Assembly: GCA_963792365.1 (NCBI GenBank)
Contig: CAWBVW010000004.1
Span: forward strand, 1 to 64,000
From: JAOUGY01 sp963792365
Lineage (GTDB): Bacteria; Actinomycetota; Acidimicrobiia; Spongiisociales; ZC4RG35
Length of the DNA: 64,000 nucleotides
Direction of reading: 5' to 3'
The position numbers and the translations under genes are program-made. This document shows, piece after piece, positions 24,666 to 32,968 of this stretch (positions within the stretch are counted from its first letter, which is position 1; every line of letters starts with the position of its first letter). The notes beneath the pieces are model-generated. The model ran no database searches. It saw nothing but the letters and a program-made list of their open reading frames with translations, and was not told the origin of the DNA.

Positions 24666-25664
24666 TCAGTCGATCAGGGCGGCGAGCACGGGGAGGTACA
24701 ACATCGCAGATGCCACGACCCCATCGAGCGGGAAGGTGAGACCGGGCGGGCGCTCCACGAGTGACGCCGTGCCGGTCCTGATGATCGACCCAAGTGTGCG
24801 TCCCGCCACCAGACCAACAGCGAGCACGACACCGACGAACAGGAACGTCGCCAGATCGAGATCCCACACTGCGGCCGCAATCACCGCCGTGGCGATGGCG
24901 CTGATGGCGCTGATCGTGAAGGGGTCGCCGAATGGAAGCGACCTGAGGCGCTCCGTCAGTGCGCTCGCCGCGGTCGCCACCACGGCGACCGCGATGAATA
25001 CGCCGAACACCTTGGCATTCTGGGTGAAGCGAACCTGCAGGAGCGAGGCAGTGGAAAGCCCCGCCAACAGCGACACCAACATCGTGGGGGCGATGATCGT
25101 CAAGAGTCGAGAGGTCTCTGATATCACACCCCAGACCATGGGCGCGATGACAGCCATCGCGGCGGCCACAGCCAGACCCGCACCACCCAGAATGCGGGTC
25201 CCAACGACGGCGGCGATCACCGTCACCAGGACGGGAATCACCGGGAGGTCCTTACCCCTCAAGGCAACGGTGGAGGCGATGTCGGCCACCCAGACCGCAA
25301 CCGCTCCGACCACGGCCGCAGCCACCCAAGCCTCGGTACCGAACACGTTCGCGGCCGCGAGGGCAAGGCCGATGAGCGCCAGCGTCAATGCGGCCGGACT
25401 GATGCCTGCCGGCATCGTCACGACGTCGGAGCCACCTGACACCGGGGGGATCAGAGCTAGTTCGTCACCATCACCCACGGGGTCGGCACCGTTCGCCTCT
25501 TCACCGTTCAGCCACACCCGCGCCCTCGCCACTCCGGACTCGAAGGTGGGACCGAACCTCTGGACCGCGGCTGAGATCACGTCGTCCACCGTGGCGCCAG
25601 GCAGCTCCACGTGTGAAGCGCCCGCCGCGTCCCGCAAGCCCGCAAACAACCGAAGGACAGCCAT
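24666..25664 (-). CDS. MoaD/ThiS-like domain fused to a multi-span membrane domain (CdsA-like)
   Basis: This 332-aa protein joins two unlikely parts. Residues 1-78 form a beta-grasp sulfur-carrier-like domain ending in LIPPVSGG, where free MoaD and ThiS end with the functional Gly-Gly. Here the chain continues with about 250 residues of eight or so hydrophobic helices. The end of the membrane part (GRTLGSIIRTG then ERPPGLTFPLDGVVAS) resembles the CdsA phosphatidate cytidylyltransferase signature but lacks its full KD and DRxDS motif. ATG at 25664 has a TAGGCT box 9 nt upstream. The Gly-Gly at 77-78 could only act as a carrier after cleavage. Confidence 0.72.
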   Translation of the reverse strand: MAVLRLFAGLRDAAGASHVELPGATVDDVISAAVQRFGPTFESGVARARVWLNGEEANGADPVGDGDELALIPPVSGGSDVVTMPAGISPAALTLALIGLALAAANVFGTEAWVAAAVVGAVAVWVADIASTVALRGKDLPVIPVLVTVIAAVVGTRILGGAGLAVAAAMAVIAPMVWGVISETSRLLTIIAPTMLVSLLAGLSTASLLQVRFTQNAKVFGVFIAVAVVATAASALTERLRSLPFGDPFTISAISAIATAVIAAAVWDLDLATFLFVGVVLAVGLVAGRTLGSIIRTGTASLVERPPGLTFPLDGVVASAMLYLPVLAALID

Positions 25665-25673
25665 CTCGCCGCC

Positions 25674-25679
25674 AGCCTA
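25674..25679 (-). promoter_or_regulatory. -10 box of the MoaD-fusion gene
   Basis: TAGGCT ends 9 nt before the ATG at 25664; no Shine-Dalgarno fits in between. Confidence 0.45.
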
Positions 25680-25797
25680 CTGGCGCAAACCCTGGTTCCT
25701 CGCCCACTCCGGTGATTGCGCTTCTGGGCCCCCCGGAGACGGCGTCAACCCGATGAGGATTCGCCTGCGTCCTGGTGCTCGCACTCGTTGTATCCGA

Positions 25798-25880
25798 TGG
25801 CCGACCGCCGACCGCCCACTGCCGACTCCCGGACTGCCCGGGGCCTCGTCTGCTGTCGGCCGTGTGCCGTCGGCAGCATC
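25798..25880. repeat. GC-type heptad array
   Basis: Two blocks of heptads (GGCCGAC, CGCCGAC, CGCCCAC, TGCCGAC, TCCCGGA; then TGCTGTC, GGCCGTG, TGCCGTC, GGCAGCA) lie in the 406-bp gap between divergent genes. They share words with arrays at 3113 and 59677. Confidence 0.65.
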
Positions 25881-25974
25881 CACGCGAAACTCGAAACTCT
25901 CGCCGGTATCAGGGTTGGCCCGAGCAACTCTGTTTGAGACCGGAAGGGGGACCGCATCCCTCCCTTCCCTCCTC

Positions 25975-26002
25975 GGGGCCGGGCCCTCTTGGGCCCGGCC
26001 CC
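25975..26002. terminator. Strong GC hairpin in an intergenic gap
   Basis: A perfect 12-bp stem (GGGGCCGGGCCC with GGGCCCGGCCCC) closes a TCTT loop. No annotated gene ends just before it on either strand, so it may end an unannotated transcript from 25880-25975 or insulate the gene at 26071. Confidence 0.5.
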
Positions 26003-26057
26003 ACCAGCATCGTGTCCGTACGACGCCGAGGGGCTTCCTGATGGGCCGTACCCCCGG

Positions 26058-26063
26058 TACCCT
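26058..26063 (+). promoter_or_regulatory. -10 box of the gene at 26071
   Basis: TACCCT ends 7 nt before the ATG at 26071, a leaderless arrangement. Confidence 0.45.
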
Positions 26064-26070
26064 CGCTCCC

Positions 26071-26511
26071 ATGCAAGACGCCGCACCGGTCATCGCCGTC
26101 GACGTCCCCATGGTCGGTGACGAGCGACACAAGCACTGGGCGAAGGTCGTTCACGCCGTGGATCCCACCAAATCCTCGGGCTGGGCGTACGTGGGCGACT
26201 TCATCGCCGCCGGCGGGGTCCAGGATGTACCCGCAGGTTCGGTCTTGCTCGTATACGGGGAACGAGGCTCCCGGGCCAATCCCCAGATCGAAGCCCGCGT
26301 CTACACGGTGAATCCCGATACGACCCTGAGCCATCATGGCGAGGCCAAAGGACGGGCGTGGGCCCGGACGCTGCGAGACACGGTCGAACGGCTGCTCGAC
26401 AGCGACCGACCCACGCATCTCGAGTGGGAGCCCGAGCTCCAGTCGTTCAGTGATCGCGCCTTGGCCGACGAGTTGAAGCGTCGTGGATGGTCCGTTACAC
26501 CACCCGGATGA
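26071..26511 (+). CDS. Hypothetical protein
   Basis: This 146-aa soluble protein is not recognised. The N-terminal half is beta-rich (VIAVDVPMVGD, GSVLLVYGERG, EARVYTVNPD) and the C-terminal half helical, ending ALADELKRRGWSVTPP. No signal peptide, cysteine or metal motif is visible. ATG at 26071 is selected from the -10 box 7 nt upstream. It is convergent with the lipoprotein gene, only three bases away. Confidence 0.75.
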   Translation: MQDAAPVIAVDVPMVGDERHKHWAKVVHAVDPTKSSGWAYVGDFIAAGGVQDVPAGSVLLVYGERGSRANPQIEARVYTVNPDTTLSHHGEAKGRAWARTLRDTVERLLDSDRPTHLEWEPELQSFSDRALADELKRRGWSVTPPG

Positions 26512-26514
26512 CCC

Positions 26515-26952
26515 TCAGGACGTCACAGCATCGCCCGCAGCGTCGACCACGTACCACACGTCGTTGACGGCTTGGCCGTTGGTGTCGCCGGCCGCGGCGT
26601 CGTTGGCGAAGTAGTACAGGGGCCATCCGTTGTACGTGACTTGCGTGGAACCATCGTCGCGTTCCGTTGTTCCCAGCAGTCCGCCATCCACTCCTTCACC
26701 GGCTGCAACGTCGCCGACGAGCGGCGGCCAGTTGGCCTCACACTGGTCGTAGCACGTGCTGTCGCTCTGGTTGTCGGGCGTGAAGAGATACAAGACCATT
26801 CCTGAGTCGTCCACGAGGATGTCGCCGAGGTCGGTGGACTCAACCCGGATCGAAGGGCCCGCATCGGCGGCTCCCTCTCCGCCGGTGTCATCTCCACCGC
26901 AGGCGGCGACAACGGCCGCCAGCGCCAACAACCCCACCAGTCCCTTTCGCAT
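26515..26952 (-). CDS. Lipoprotein with secreted repeat of unknown function (PF03640)
   Basis: This 145-aa protein has a type II signal peptide with lipobox VVAACGG, so it is lipid-anchored outside the membrane. The mature part has the paired motifs VLYLFTPDNQSDSTCYDQCEANWPPL and WPLYYFANDAAAGDTNGQ, which are typical of the PF03640 lipoprotein_15 family; two Cys in CYDQC probably pair. The start ATG at 26952 has a strong GAGAGGAG Shine-Dalgarno. The function of the family is unknown; copies often accompany redox genes. Confidence 0.88.
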   Translation of the reverse strand: MRKGLVGLLALAAVVAACGGDDTGGEGAADAGPSIRVESTDLGDILVDDSGMVLYLFTPDNQSDSTCYDQCEANWPPLVGDVAAGEGVDGGLLGTTERDDGSTQVTYNGWPLYYFANDAAAGDTNGQAVNDVWYVVDAAGDAVTS

Positions 26953-27094
26953 GATGTCTCCTCTCGAGTCCGGCTGGTGCCGGAATGGGAGGTAGTACGG
27001 CGCATCGATCTCGTTCGGTTCACGGCGCCGTGGGAGTGGGGAGGAACCTCCGTATACGCTGGGAACACGCGACCAGCGGCAAGGAGTAGAAAAG

Positions 27095-28060
27095 ATGCGC
27101 GGCATCCAGATCGAGCAACACGGGGGACCGGAAGTACTGACCTGGACCGAGCTCGACGAGCCATCACCCTCCGACGGCACGGTGGTCGCCGAACTCGCCG
27201 CCGCCGGGCTGAACTACATCGACACCTACCACCGCTCTGGCCTCTATCCGGTGGACCTACCCATGGTGCCCGGTCTCGAGGGTGCGGGCACGGTCATCGC
27301 CGTTGCACCCGGCAGTGAGTTCGCAGTCGGTGATTGCATCGCCTGGTCTTCTGCGATGGGCTCCTACGCCGAGCGGGTCCGCGTGCCCGAGGCATCGGCC
27401 GTCCCGGTGCCCGATCGGGTACCGCTAGACGTGGCCGCAGCGGTGATGCTGCAAGGCATCACCGCCCACTACTTGGCGACAGACACGTTTCCGCTCCAGC
27501 CGGGCCACGTCTGTCTGATCCACGCCGGCGCCGGCGGTGTGGGGAACCTCTTGATTCAGGTGGCAAAGATGCGCGGCGCAGAGGTGTTCACGACCGCAGG
27601 CACGCAGGAAAAGGCGGACCTCGCTCGCAAGGCGGGAGCCGATCATGTGATCGAGTATTCCCACGAAGACTTCGCCGATGCGATCGTGAAGATCGCAGGC
27701 GAGCGGCCCCTCGACGTTGTGTACGACGGCGTCGGCAAATCGACGTTCGACCGTGGGCTCACACTTCTGAAGCCAAGGGGCATGATGGTCGCGTTCGGAA
27801 ACGCCTCTGGTCCGGTGGACCCGGTTTCCCCCCTACGCCTGATGCAGGAGGGTTCGATCTACCTGACCCGTCCGACGATGTTCCACTACATCGCCACGCG
27901 AGAAGAGCTGCTGGCGAGGACGGACGATCTCTTCGATTGGATCGCGGAGGGCAAGCTCGAGGTGCTCATCGGCGACCGGCTCCCGCTGGCGGACGCAGCC
28001 GAGGCGCACCGACGGCTCGAAAGCCGCCAGACAAGCGGCAAGATGCTGCTGCTTCCGTAG
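27095..28060 (+). CDS. NADPH:quinone reductase (zinc-free MDR family)
   Basis: This 321-aa protein is a quinone oxidoreductase of the QOR type: GLNYIDTYHRSGLYP and VPGLEGAGTV near the start, no zinc-binding Cys set, and the NADPH-binding AGAGGVGNLLIQVAKMRGA in the middle. C-terminal EAHRRLESRQTSGKMLL is typical. It would reduce quinones by single electrons or act as a detoxifying reductase. The ATG has an AAGGAG Shine-Dalgarno nine bases upstream. Confidence 0.9.
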   Translation: MRGIQIEQHGGPEVLTWTELDEPSPSDGTVVAELAAAGLNYIDTYHRSGLYPVDLPMVPGLEGAGTVIAVAPGSEFAVGDCIAWSSAMGSYAERVRVPEASAVPVPDRVPLDVAAAVMLQGITAHYLATDTFPLQPGHVCLIHAGAGGVGNLLIQVAKMRGAEVFTTAGTQEKADLARKAGADHVIEYSHEDFADAIVKIAGERPLDVVYDGVGKSTFDRGLTLLKPRGMMVAFGNASGPVDPVSPLRLMQEGSIYLTRPTMFHYIATREELLARTDDLFDWIAEGKLEVLIGDRLPLADAAEAHRRLESRQTSGKMLLLP

Positions 28061-28087
28061 CGGCCAACCCCGGGGGCGACGCAGGTG

Positions 28088-29047
28088 CTACCGCGCAAAG
28101 GCGAGGCGGCGCGCCTCGTCGATGATGCGCATCACCTCGAGGGTGTCCTCGAGCGGCCGGGTCGGGCTCTCGGTGACCCCGACATCGAGACAGCGGTGCA
28201 CTTCCTCGACCTCGAATCGATAGCCAGGACCGGCGAAGGTCGTGTCGACGTGCTCGGCCAAGGCGCCATCGCGATACACGCTGAAACTCGGTGGATGGTG
28301 GAAAGGTTCCGCAACCTCGATCCGTCCGCGTGAGCCCGAGATGGTGGCCACGATCGCGCGCTCTGAGACGAACGAAGCAGACGATACGGACAACACATCG
28401 GAGGCATGGGCCATCACCACCGCCACCTGGACGTCCACACCGGTGTCCCCGAGCATTCCTTCTGCGGAGATGGAGGTGGGTGGACCGGCGAGCGACGCTG
28501 CCAGGCTGAGGGGGTAGATGCCTACGTCGAGCAACGCACCTCCGCCCTGGGTCGGGTCGAACCATCGACGTGCCGGATCCGGGCTGGCCGTGATGTCGAA
28601 CCGGGACGTCACCGTCCGGAGTCGACCGATCGTTCCATCATCGATTCTCGTGACCAGCCGATCCCAGAACGGGAGGAAACGCATCCACATCGCTTCCATC
28701 AGGAAGACGCCGTTGGAGCGAGCATGCTCCACCATCCGGACTGCGTCGTCGACATTGGTCGCCAGGGCCTTCTCGCAGAGGATGGGTATCCCGACGTCGA
28801 TCAACGCGATGACGTCATGGAGGTGCCGATGGTGAGAAGACCCAACATATGCAACGTCGACGTTGCCGGCCAGGTCCGATGGGTGACCAAACCTGAGATC
28901 CACATCGTGTTCATCGCCGAAGGCGTCTGCCCGTCCGGGCGTCGGCGAAGCCACCGCGACAAGCTCGGCATCCGCCACGTATCGAAGGGTCTTTGCCATC
29001 GCCGACGCAATGCCCCCCGAACCGACGATGCCCCATCGAAAAGTCAT
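28088..29047 (-). CDS. Gfo/Idh/MocA family oxidoreductase
   Basis: This 319-aa protein has the Rossmann start WGIVGSGGIASAMAKTL, the family motif ILCEKALATN (EKP-like region with Lys) and the C-terminal beta-sheet domain beginning RFDITASPDPARRW. It would oxidise or reduce a sugar or inositol-type substrate with NAD(P). Substrate cannot be read from sequence; a dihydrodiol dehydrogenase-like role is possible. It is convergent with the quinone reductase and separated from the sigma-factor locus by about 70 bp. Confidence 0.88.
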   Translation of the reverse strand: MTFRWGIVGSGGIASAMAKTLRYVADAELVAVASPTPGRADAFGDEHDVDLRFGHPSDLAGNVDVAYVGSSHHRHLHDVIALIDVGIPILCEKALATNVDDAVRMVEHARSNGVFLMEAMWMRFLPFWDRLVTRIDDGTIGRLRTVTSRFDITASPDPARRWFDPTQGGGALLDVGIYPLSLAASLAGPPTSISAEGMLGDTGVDVQVAVVMAHASDVLSVSSASFVSERAIVATISGSRGRIEVAEPFHHPPSFSVYRDGALAEHVDTTFAGPGYRFEVEEVHRCLDVGVTESPTRPLEDTLEVMRIIDEARRLAFAR

Positions 29048-29118
29048 TCTGAGACAATACGGCAGCCGCCCAGCAGCCGCCTGAACAACAAGCAACGAGC
29101 TTCTCGGAAACCACTGGC

Positions 29119-29571
29119 TCAAACCACCATCCACTCCGTGATGACCCTGCCACCGCCTTCGGTGGTGACTGCCAGCTGGATCGAACCGGTGGGCACCGCC
29201 CCGAATTGGAATCGTCCAAGGCTGTCGGTCCCGGTCTCCCGGACCTCATCGCCAAAACGGAGCTCCACGGTTGCGGCCTGTGGCGGCACGAGTTGACCGA
29301 TCAATCGGCGCTCACCCTCGGCCATCACCATGATCTCGATCTCGACGCCCGGTGCCCGAAAGGTGACCTGACGTGTCGTCTCCCCGCTCCTGACGCCGAC
29401 CAACTGGTCGGTGGCGGAGTCGAAGACGAGCCGGGCCAGCTCTGCATCGAACGTCTCGGCACTCATTGTTTCGCGTGCAGCTTGCAGCGCGTGGGCGGGG
29501 ACGGGCTCGGCGGCGCTCAACGCCTGTCCGAGCATCCCGATGAGTTGGTCGTCGGTCAGGTGCTCGCTCAT
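29119..29571 (-). CDS. Small partner protein of the ECF sigma/CHAT locus
   Basis: This 150-aa protein starts with a helical segment (SEHLTDDQLIGMLGQALSAA) and continues with a beta-sandwich-like part (TVELRFGDEVRETGTDSLGRFQFGAVPTG) that recalls carboxypeptidase-regulatory-like or transthyretin-like domains. It has no membrane helix, unlike classical anti-sigma factors. Its ATG overlaps the sigma-factor stop (ATGA). Such small proteins in sigma-CHAT loci are candidates for regulators or substrates; this is inference. Confidence 0.7.
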   Translation of the reverse strand: MSEHLTDDQLIGMLGQALSAAEPVPAHALQAARETMSAETFDAELARLVFDSATDQLVGVRSGETTRQVTFRAPGVEIEIMVMAEGERRLIGQLVPPQAATVELRFGDEVRETGTDSLGRFQFGAVPTGSIQLAVTTEGGGRVITEWMVV

Positions 29572-30131
29572 GCGCTCGCCCCTCCTTCCAGTTCTTCGGT
29601 CATCAGTTTGCGGAGTTTGTCGAGAATGCGCTGCCGGGTCGGGCCGAGGCTGCCGACCGGACGCCCCACCATCTCAGAGATGGTCTGGTAGTCGATCGGA
29701 GGGTCGGCGCAGAACAGTCGAAGAAGCTCCTGGGAGTCTTCTGGCAGCCGTGCGAAGGCCCGGAGGGCCGCTCGCTGGGTCTCGTCGTCGATCAACCGCT
29801 CGTCGAATCCCACCGCGGTTGGGTCGGCTACGTCGAATTCGAATTCGGACGGAACCTGCCGCTTCTGATGCCGGACGACGCGAAGCGCCTCGTTACGGGT
29901 GGTCGTCGCCAGCCAGCCTGGAAGCCGCTCCGGATCCCGGATCCGGTCGCAGTTCTCCATCAAGCGCTGCCAGACCGTCTGGAACACATCTTCGGAGGTC
30001 GCCGCGTCGAAGCGGAACCCCCTGATGACGGACCATACGAGGCGGTGATACTGGTCGACCAGGGTGTGCCATGCAACCCGGTCGCCCTCCGCCGCCTTCG
30101 ACAGCAACTCTGCGATGGAGTCTGAAGTCAT
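29568..30131 (-). CDS. ECF-type RNA polymerase sigma factor
   Basis: This 187-aa protein has sigma region 2 (AWHTLVDQYHRLVWSVIRGFRFDAATSEDVFQTVWQRLM, with the GWLATTTRNEALRVVRHQ segment) and region 4 (DYQTISEMVGRPVGSLGPTRQRILDKLRKL). It therefore directs RNA polymerase to alternative promoters. No anti-sigma membrane protein is adjacent; the small beta-rich protein downstream is the likely partner. A TAGCAT box 8 nt before the ATG indicates a leaderless transcript. Location with the CHAT and subtilase genes suggests it controls, or is controlled by, that protease pair. Confidence 0.9.
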   Translation of the reverse strand: MTSDSIAELLSKAAEGDRVAWHTLVDQYHRLVWSVIRGFRFDAATSEDVFQTVWQRLMENCDRIRDPERLPGWLATTTRNEALRVVRHQKRQVPSEFEFDVADPTAVGFDERLIDDETQRAALRAFARLPEDSQELLRLFCADPPIDYQTISEMVGRPVGSLGPTRQRILDKLRKLMTEELEGGASA

Positions 30132-30139
30132 GCGACGCC

Positions 30140-30145
30140 ATGCTA
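30140..30145 (-). promoter_or_regulatory. -10 box of the ECF sigma gene
   Basis: TAGCAT ends 8 nt before the ATG at 30131. Confidence 0.5.
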
Positions 30146-30286
30146 CGGGCTGAGACGATGGGGTGATCGCCGTATTCATGACGGACAGAGTCGGCAGAGG
30201 GCGGCCAGATACCTGCGATCGGCATTCCCGGGGCCCCTGCCCGACGTCCCTTTGCGCGGGCGGCGGGACGTGAACCCGAGCCCGGA

Positions 30287-32887
30287 TCACACCCCGAAAG
30301 CAACGAAAGATGCGGCGACGGCATGCTCGGCCAGACTCGCGCGCTCGATCGAATCCAGAGCGGTCGCCAGCGCAGGACCGACCGGATCACCCGCTCGGAT
30401 CCGTTCGTGAAGGGCCATCATCAACGGTGTCGTGGCCTCATCCGAGATCGGCACCACCGGTGCCACCACTCCGGTGACTCCCAGAGCCAGCAACGCCGCC
30501 GTGAAGCCGAGCAGCTCGTCGGCTCGGGCGACCTCGCTCACGGCCATGTCACACGAGGGCACGATCACCGTCGACGGCATCGCCAGAACCCGCTCGAGGT
30601 CGTACACGGTGAGCGGGCCGTCGGCGAGCCGGATCGACGAGAAGAGTGGATTGTCCGAACGAAACTGGCCGTGGGCTGCGATGTGAGCGACGTCGCCTGG
30701 CTCGAAAGCAGCGAGCACCGCACCCACCGTGGCGTCAGAACCGGACAGCGTGCGGTGGTGGGGCCACCGGCGCGAGAGCTCCCTGACCTCGTCGGCGCCG
30801 GCTGGCACGTCGGGGCCGGCAACGAGCAGCGCTGTGCTCTCTGAGTCCGCAGGGCGCCATCGTCGCAGAGCCTCGTGCCAGGATCCGAGCGAAGGCACCA
30901 CTGAGAGACACCTCCCCGGGGCGATCGCCTGCCAGGGCAAACGGTGCAGCCCGCCGGTGGGGATCACCAGAAGCGCCTGGTCGCGGTCCCCGGCAGGGAT
31001 CAAGAGACGTCCCAGTTCGCGAACCTCGTCCTCGAAGGCGGCGGCAGCCGCCGCCAGGGATGCCTCGCTCCCCACGCCGCCGGCCATCCTGTGAAGCATG
31101 AAGACCAGTGATCGGGTGCTTCCAGCAACCCGTTCCGCATCGTCTAGGTCGATCAGGCTCGCACGATCTCCGTCGACGGTGACTGCGCCAAGCCGTCCGC
31201 GATCGACGAAGAACGCGATCACCCGCCGATCCCCGAGCGCGCCGATGGCCTCATCCACGAGAGCTTGCGGCCCCTCGGCCCCCGAACCATGGGACGCCAA
31301 TGACCGACGCCGGACACGGCCCTCGATCTCTGCGCGCCGTCGTATCAGTTCCTCGACCGAGGCTCCGATGCTCTGAGCCTGCCGGACTTCGGCGTCCAGC
31401 GATCGGATCCGAGCCATGTCGTCGGCCAGCGCCTCGTCGTCGGGAGGGCGTACCGGCGGGAATCGCATCGATGCTGCCCTCCACGACTCGATCGTCGAGA
31501 GGACGTCGATCGCATCGCCGCCATCGACCGCGAGCTGCAGACCGAGTTGGATCAGGTCGCGCGCTCGAGCCGCGACCCGAGCCCGCAACTCGATGGACCC
31601 GAGGGTCGCCCTGTGCCGGTCCAGCTCTTCGAGACCACGGCGGACTTCGGCTCGGGCGCCACCGGCGTCGCGCGTCGTAGCGAGCGCCACGGCCCGCGCC
31701 TGATGCGCCTGAACTCTTTGGATTGCGCTGCTGGCCGCCGATCCGGCGAGCTCGAGCAATGCCAGACCCCCAGTGGTGTCACCCTCGCGTATGGCAGCCT
31801 TGGCGGCGCTCAGGCGCGCCTCCTGAGCTTCGAGCAGCCACCCCCGGCGCTCCAGGTCCAACGCCAGTCGCGTTCCGTGATCCAGTGTTCCCTGCCCCAG
31901 GTCGACCGTGGCGGCATACGCCACCAGGTCGGCGAGCAGCGCCCAGTCCTGGCGGTGCTGATCCTCGAAAGCCCTCCCTGCCACCGAGGCATCGTCGAGT
32001 GACCGATATGGGTCGTCCGCCACGGCAGCCAGCCGCGCCGCGGTGAGGCGAGCTTCCGCGGCGTCCAACACGTTGCCAGCCAGTTCGAGCATCTGGACCG
32101 CGTCGGTCACGTCGGCCAGGGCGTCTTCCACCAGACCGACCTCGGCCAGGACCTCCGCCCGGTCTTTGAGAACGACGGCGACACGGCCGGATTCGTCTCC
32201 GAGTCGCCGATACTCCGCCTCGGCCTCGGCGAACAGTTCGAGCGCCGCCGGCACCTCACCGAGCCGCCCTCGCACAAAGCCGAGGTTCTGTGCGCAGGCG
32301 GCGACCTGGAGTGACTGTCCGCGACGCCGGGCGATCGAAAGCGCAACCTCGAGATCGTCGATGGCCGCTCGGTCGGCGCCTTGCCACATGTACACGACGG
32401 ACCGGTTCAAGAGCAGCCGCACCTCGGCCGTCTCGTCACGGCCCGCCCGAATGACGGGTAACGCCCGACCGTAGGCCTCCAACGCCTCGTCCAGCCGACC
32501 CATGCGCGTCAGTATCAAGCCGCGCTGTTTCAGGCTCCGGGCGGCCGCGGCCCCTTCGAGCACGAGATCGGCTCGATCGAGAGCAGAAAGCCCGGCGTCC
32601 ACATCTCCCCGATAGGCGAGCACCAGCGCCTGGCTGATGAGTATCTCTCCCTCCAATCCGGGCATGCCACCGTCGCGGGCGGCCTCCACGGCCAGACGAA
32701 GACATCGATCGGCTTCGTCGAGGTCATGGAGCTCACGGGCGGCGAGACCGAGCGCCCAATGGGCGTGGGCGAGCACGTCCGACGTGTCGTTGTCGTCGAG
32801 GGCGGCGATCGCCACTGCCCTCACGGCGGACGGGTCGTCTTGAACCGAGTCCACGAGTGATCGCAACTGTGAAACGACGTCGGCCAT
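30287..32887 (-). CDS. TPR-CHAT protease
   Basis: This 866-aa protein has an N-terminal array of about a dozen TPR-like helical repeats (residues 1-480) and a C-terminal CHAT caspase-like domain. The catalytic pair is visible as His 739 in HIAAHG and Cys 779 in VPSCDMA. It is cytoplasmic, with no signal or membrane helix. CHAT proteases of this form are activated by effectors bound to the repeats, as in gRAMP-TPR-CHAT systems, and cut specific partners. Start is the ATG at 32887, 6 nt after a TACGAT box; a much longer frame upstream is spurious. Divergent partner is the subtilase at 32969, downstream is the sigma factor. Confidence 0.88.
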   Translation of the reverse strand: MADVVSQLRSLVDSVQDDPSAVRAVAIAALDDNDTSDVLAHAHWALGLAARELHDLDEADRCLRLAVEAARDGGMPGLEGEILISQALVLAYRGDVDAGLSALDRADLVLEGAAAARSLKQRGLILTRMGRLDEALEAYGRALPVIRAGRDETAEVRLLLNRSVVYMWQGADRAAIDDLEVALSIARRRGQSLQVAACAQNLGFVRGRLGEVPAALELFAEAEAEYRRLGDESGRVAVVLKDRAEVLAEVGLVEDALADVTDAVQMLELAGNVLDAAEARLTAARLAAVADDPYRSLDDASVAGRAFEDQHRQDWALLADLVAYAATVDLGQGTLDHGTRLALDLERRGWLLEAQEARLSAAKAAIREGDTTGGLALLELAGSAASSAIQRVQAHQARAVALATTRDAGGARAEVRRGLEELDRHRATLGSIELRARVAARARDLIQLGLQLAVDGGDAIDVLSTIESWRAASMRFPPVRPPDDEALADDMARIRSLDAEVRQAQSIGASVEELIRRRAEIEGRVRRRSLASHGSGAEGPQALVDEAIGALGDRRVIAFFVDRGRLGAVTVDGDRASLIDLDDAERVAGSTRSLVFMLHRMAGGVGSEASLAAAAAAFEDEVRELGRLLIPAGDRDQALLVIPTGGLHRLPWQAIAPGRCLSVVPSLGSWHEALRRWRPADSESTALLVAGPDVPAGADEVRELSRRWPHHRTLSGSDATVGAVLAAFEPGDVAHIAAHGQFRSDNPLFSSIRLADGPLTVYDLERVLAMPSTVIVPSCDMAVSEVARADELLGFTAALLALGVTGVVAPVVPISDEATTPLMMALHERIRAGDPVGPALATALDSIERASLAEHAVAASFVAFGV

Positions 32888-32893
32888 CGACGC

Positions 32894-32899
32894 ATCGTA
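32894..32899 (-). promoter_or_regulatory. -10 box of the TPR-CHAT gene
   Basis: TACGAT ends 6 nt before the ATG at 32887. The 81-bp gap to the divergent subtilase must contain promoters for both genes. Confidence 0.45.
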
Positions 32900-32968
32900 C
32901 GATCGGTATCCAGGGCAGGCGATTGTGATCATTGACCACACACCTACGAACACGAGGCGGGAGAGACA

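Noticed and set aside
25905..25975. SRP RNA or a known riboswitch
   Set aside because: GACCGGAAGGGGGA recalls the SRP tetraloop helix, but the flanking AGCAG motif and pairing are missing; no riboswitch consensus fits.
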